NCBI GenBank assembly: GCA_937874315.1
Contig: CALNAE010000274.1
Span: 1 to 5,207, forward strand
Direction of reading: 5' to 3'
DNA from: an uncultured Bifidobacterium sp.
Lineage (GTDB): Bacteria; Actinomycetota; Actinomycetes; Actinomycetales; Bifidobacteriaceae
DNA: 5,207 nt
Under the pieces are notes generated by a model. That model saw nothing but the letters and a program-made list of their open reading frames with translations. It searched no databases and was not told the origin of the DNA. A program made the position numbers and the translations under genes. Below are positions 5,144-5,207 of this stretch, piece after piece; the stretch's first letter is position 1, and each line of letters starts with the position of its first letter.

Positions 5144-5207
5144 CGGCGATTGTGGTCGAAGGGTCGGATTGGGGAGATAGGTGGCGTGTCGGATCGAGAT
5201 AAGGGAG

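Overview
The window is high-GC bacterial DNA and looks like an actinobacterium, most likely Bifidobacterium or a close relative. The support is the actinobacterial-style MurA, with an enlarged C-terminal segment before its DLRGG motif, a purine-rich ribosome binding site before most starts, GTG/TTG starts, and an AbiEi-like/DUF559 protein of a kind common in that phylum. The genus is an inference from protein style, not a database result.

Layout: two plus-strand genes come first. One is a dihydroorotate dehydrogenase-like flavoprotein (75-1175), followed by a 296-bp gap and then murA (1472-2797), which makes the first committed peptidoglycan precursor. They converge on two minus-strand genes. 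These are tag (2992-3900), a 3-methyladenine DNA glycosylase I with a very unusual N-terminal tail, and an AbiEi-like/DUF559 protein with a Vsr-like nuclease fold (4259-5143), whose reading frame stays open to the right edge of the window. The 194-bp murA/tag junction holds two GC-rich hairpins and a 28-bp direct repeat that duplicates the last codons of tag.

The odd part is the tag 5' region. A 24-unit, 9-bp repeat array (3682-3897) begins exactly after the chosen tag start codon and encodes an (x-x-Q)24 tail rich in Asn and Gln. About 60 bp further upstream is a second low-complexity tract with a 10-bp period (3961-4050). Just beyond it is a 140-bp segment bounded by 17-bp inverted repeats (4084-4223) with nested internal stems, resembling a MITE or a large structured intergenic element.

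The genes do not form one pathway: pyrimidine or flavin redox, cell wall synthesis, DNA repair and a probable defence or mobile-type nuclease are juxtaposed. No RNA gene, CRISPR array, transposase or complete novel system is visible. The strongest unusual signal is the repeat-encoded Gln-periodic tail of Tag and the repeat cluster next to it.
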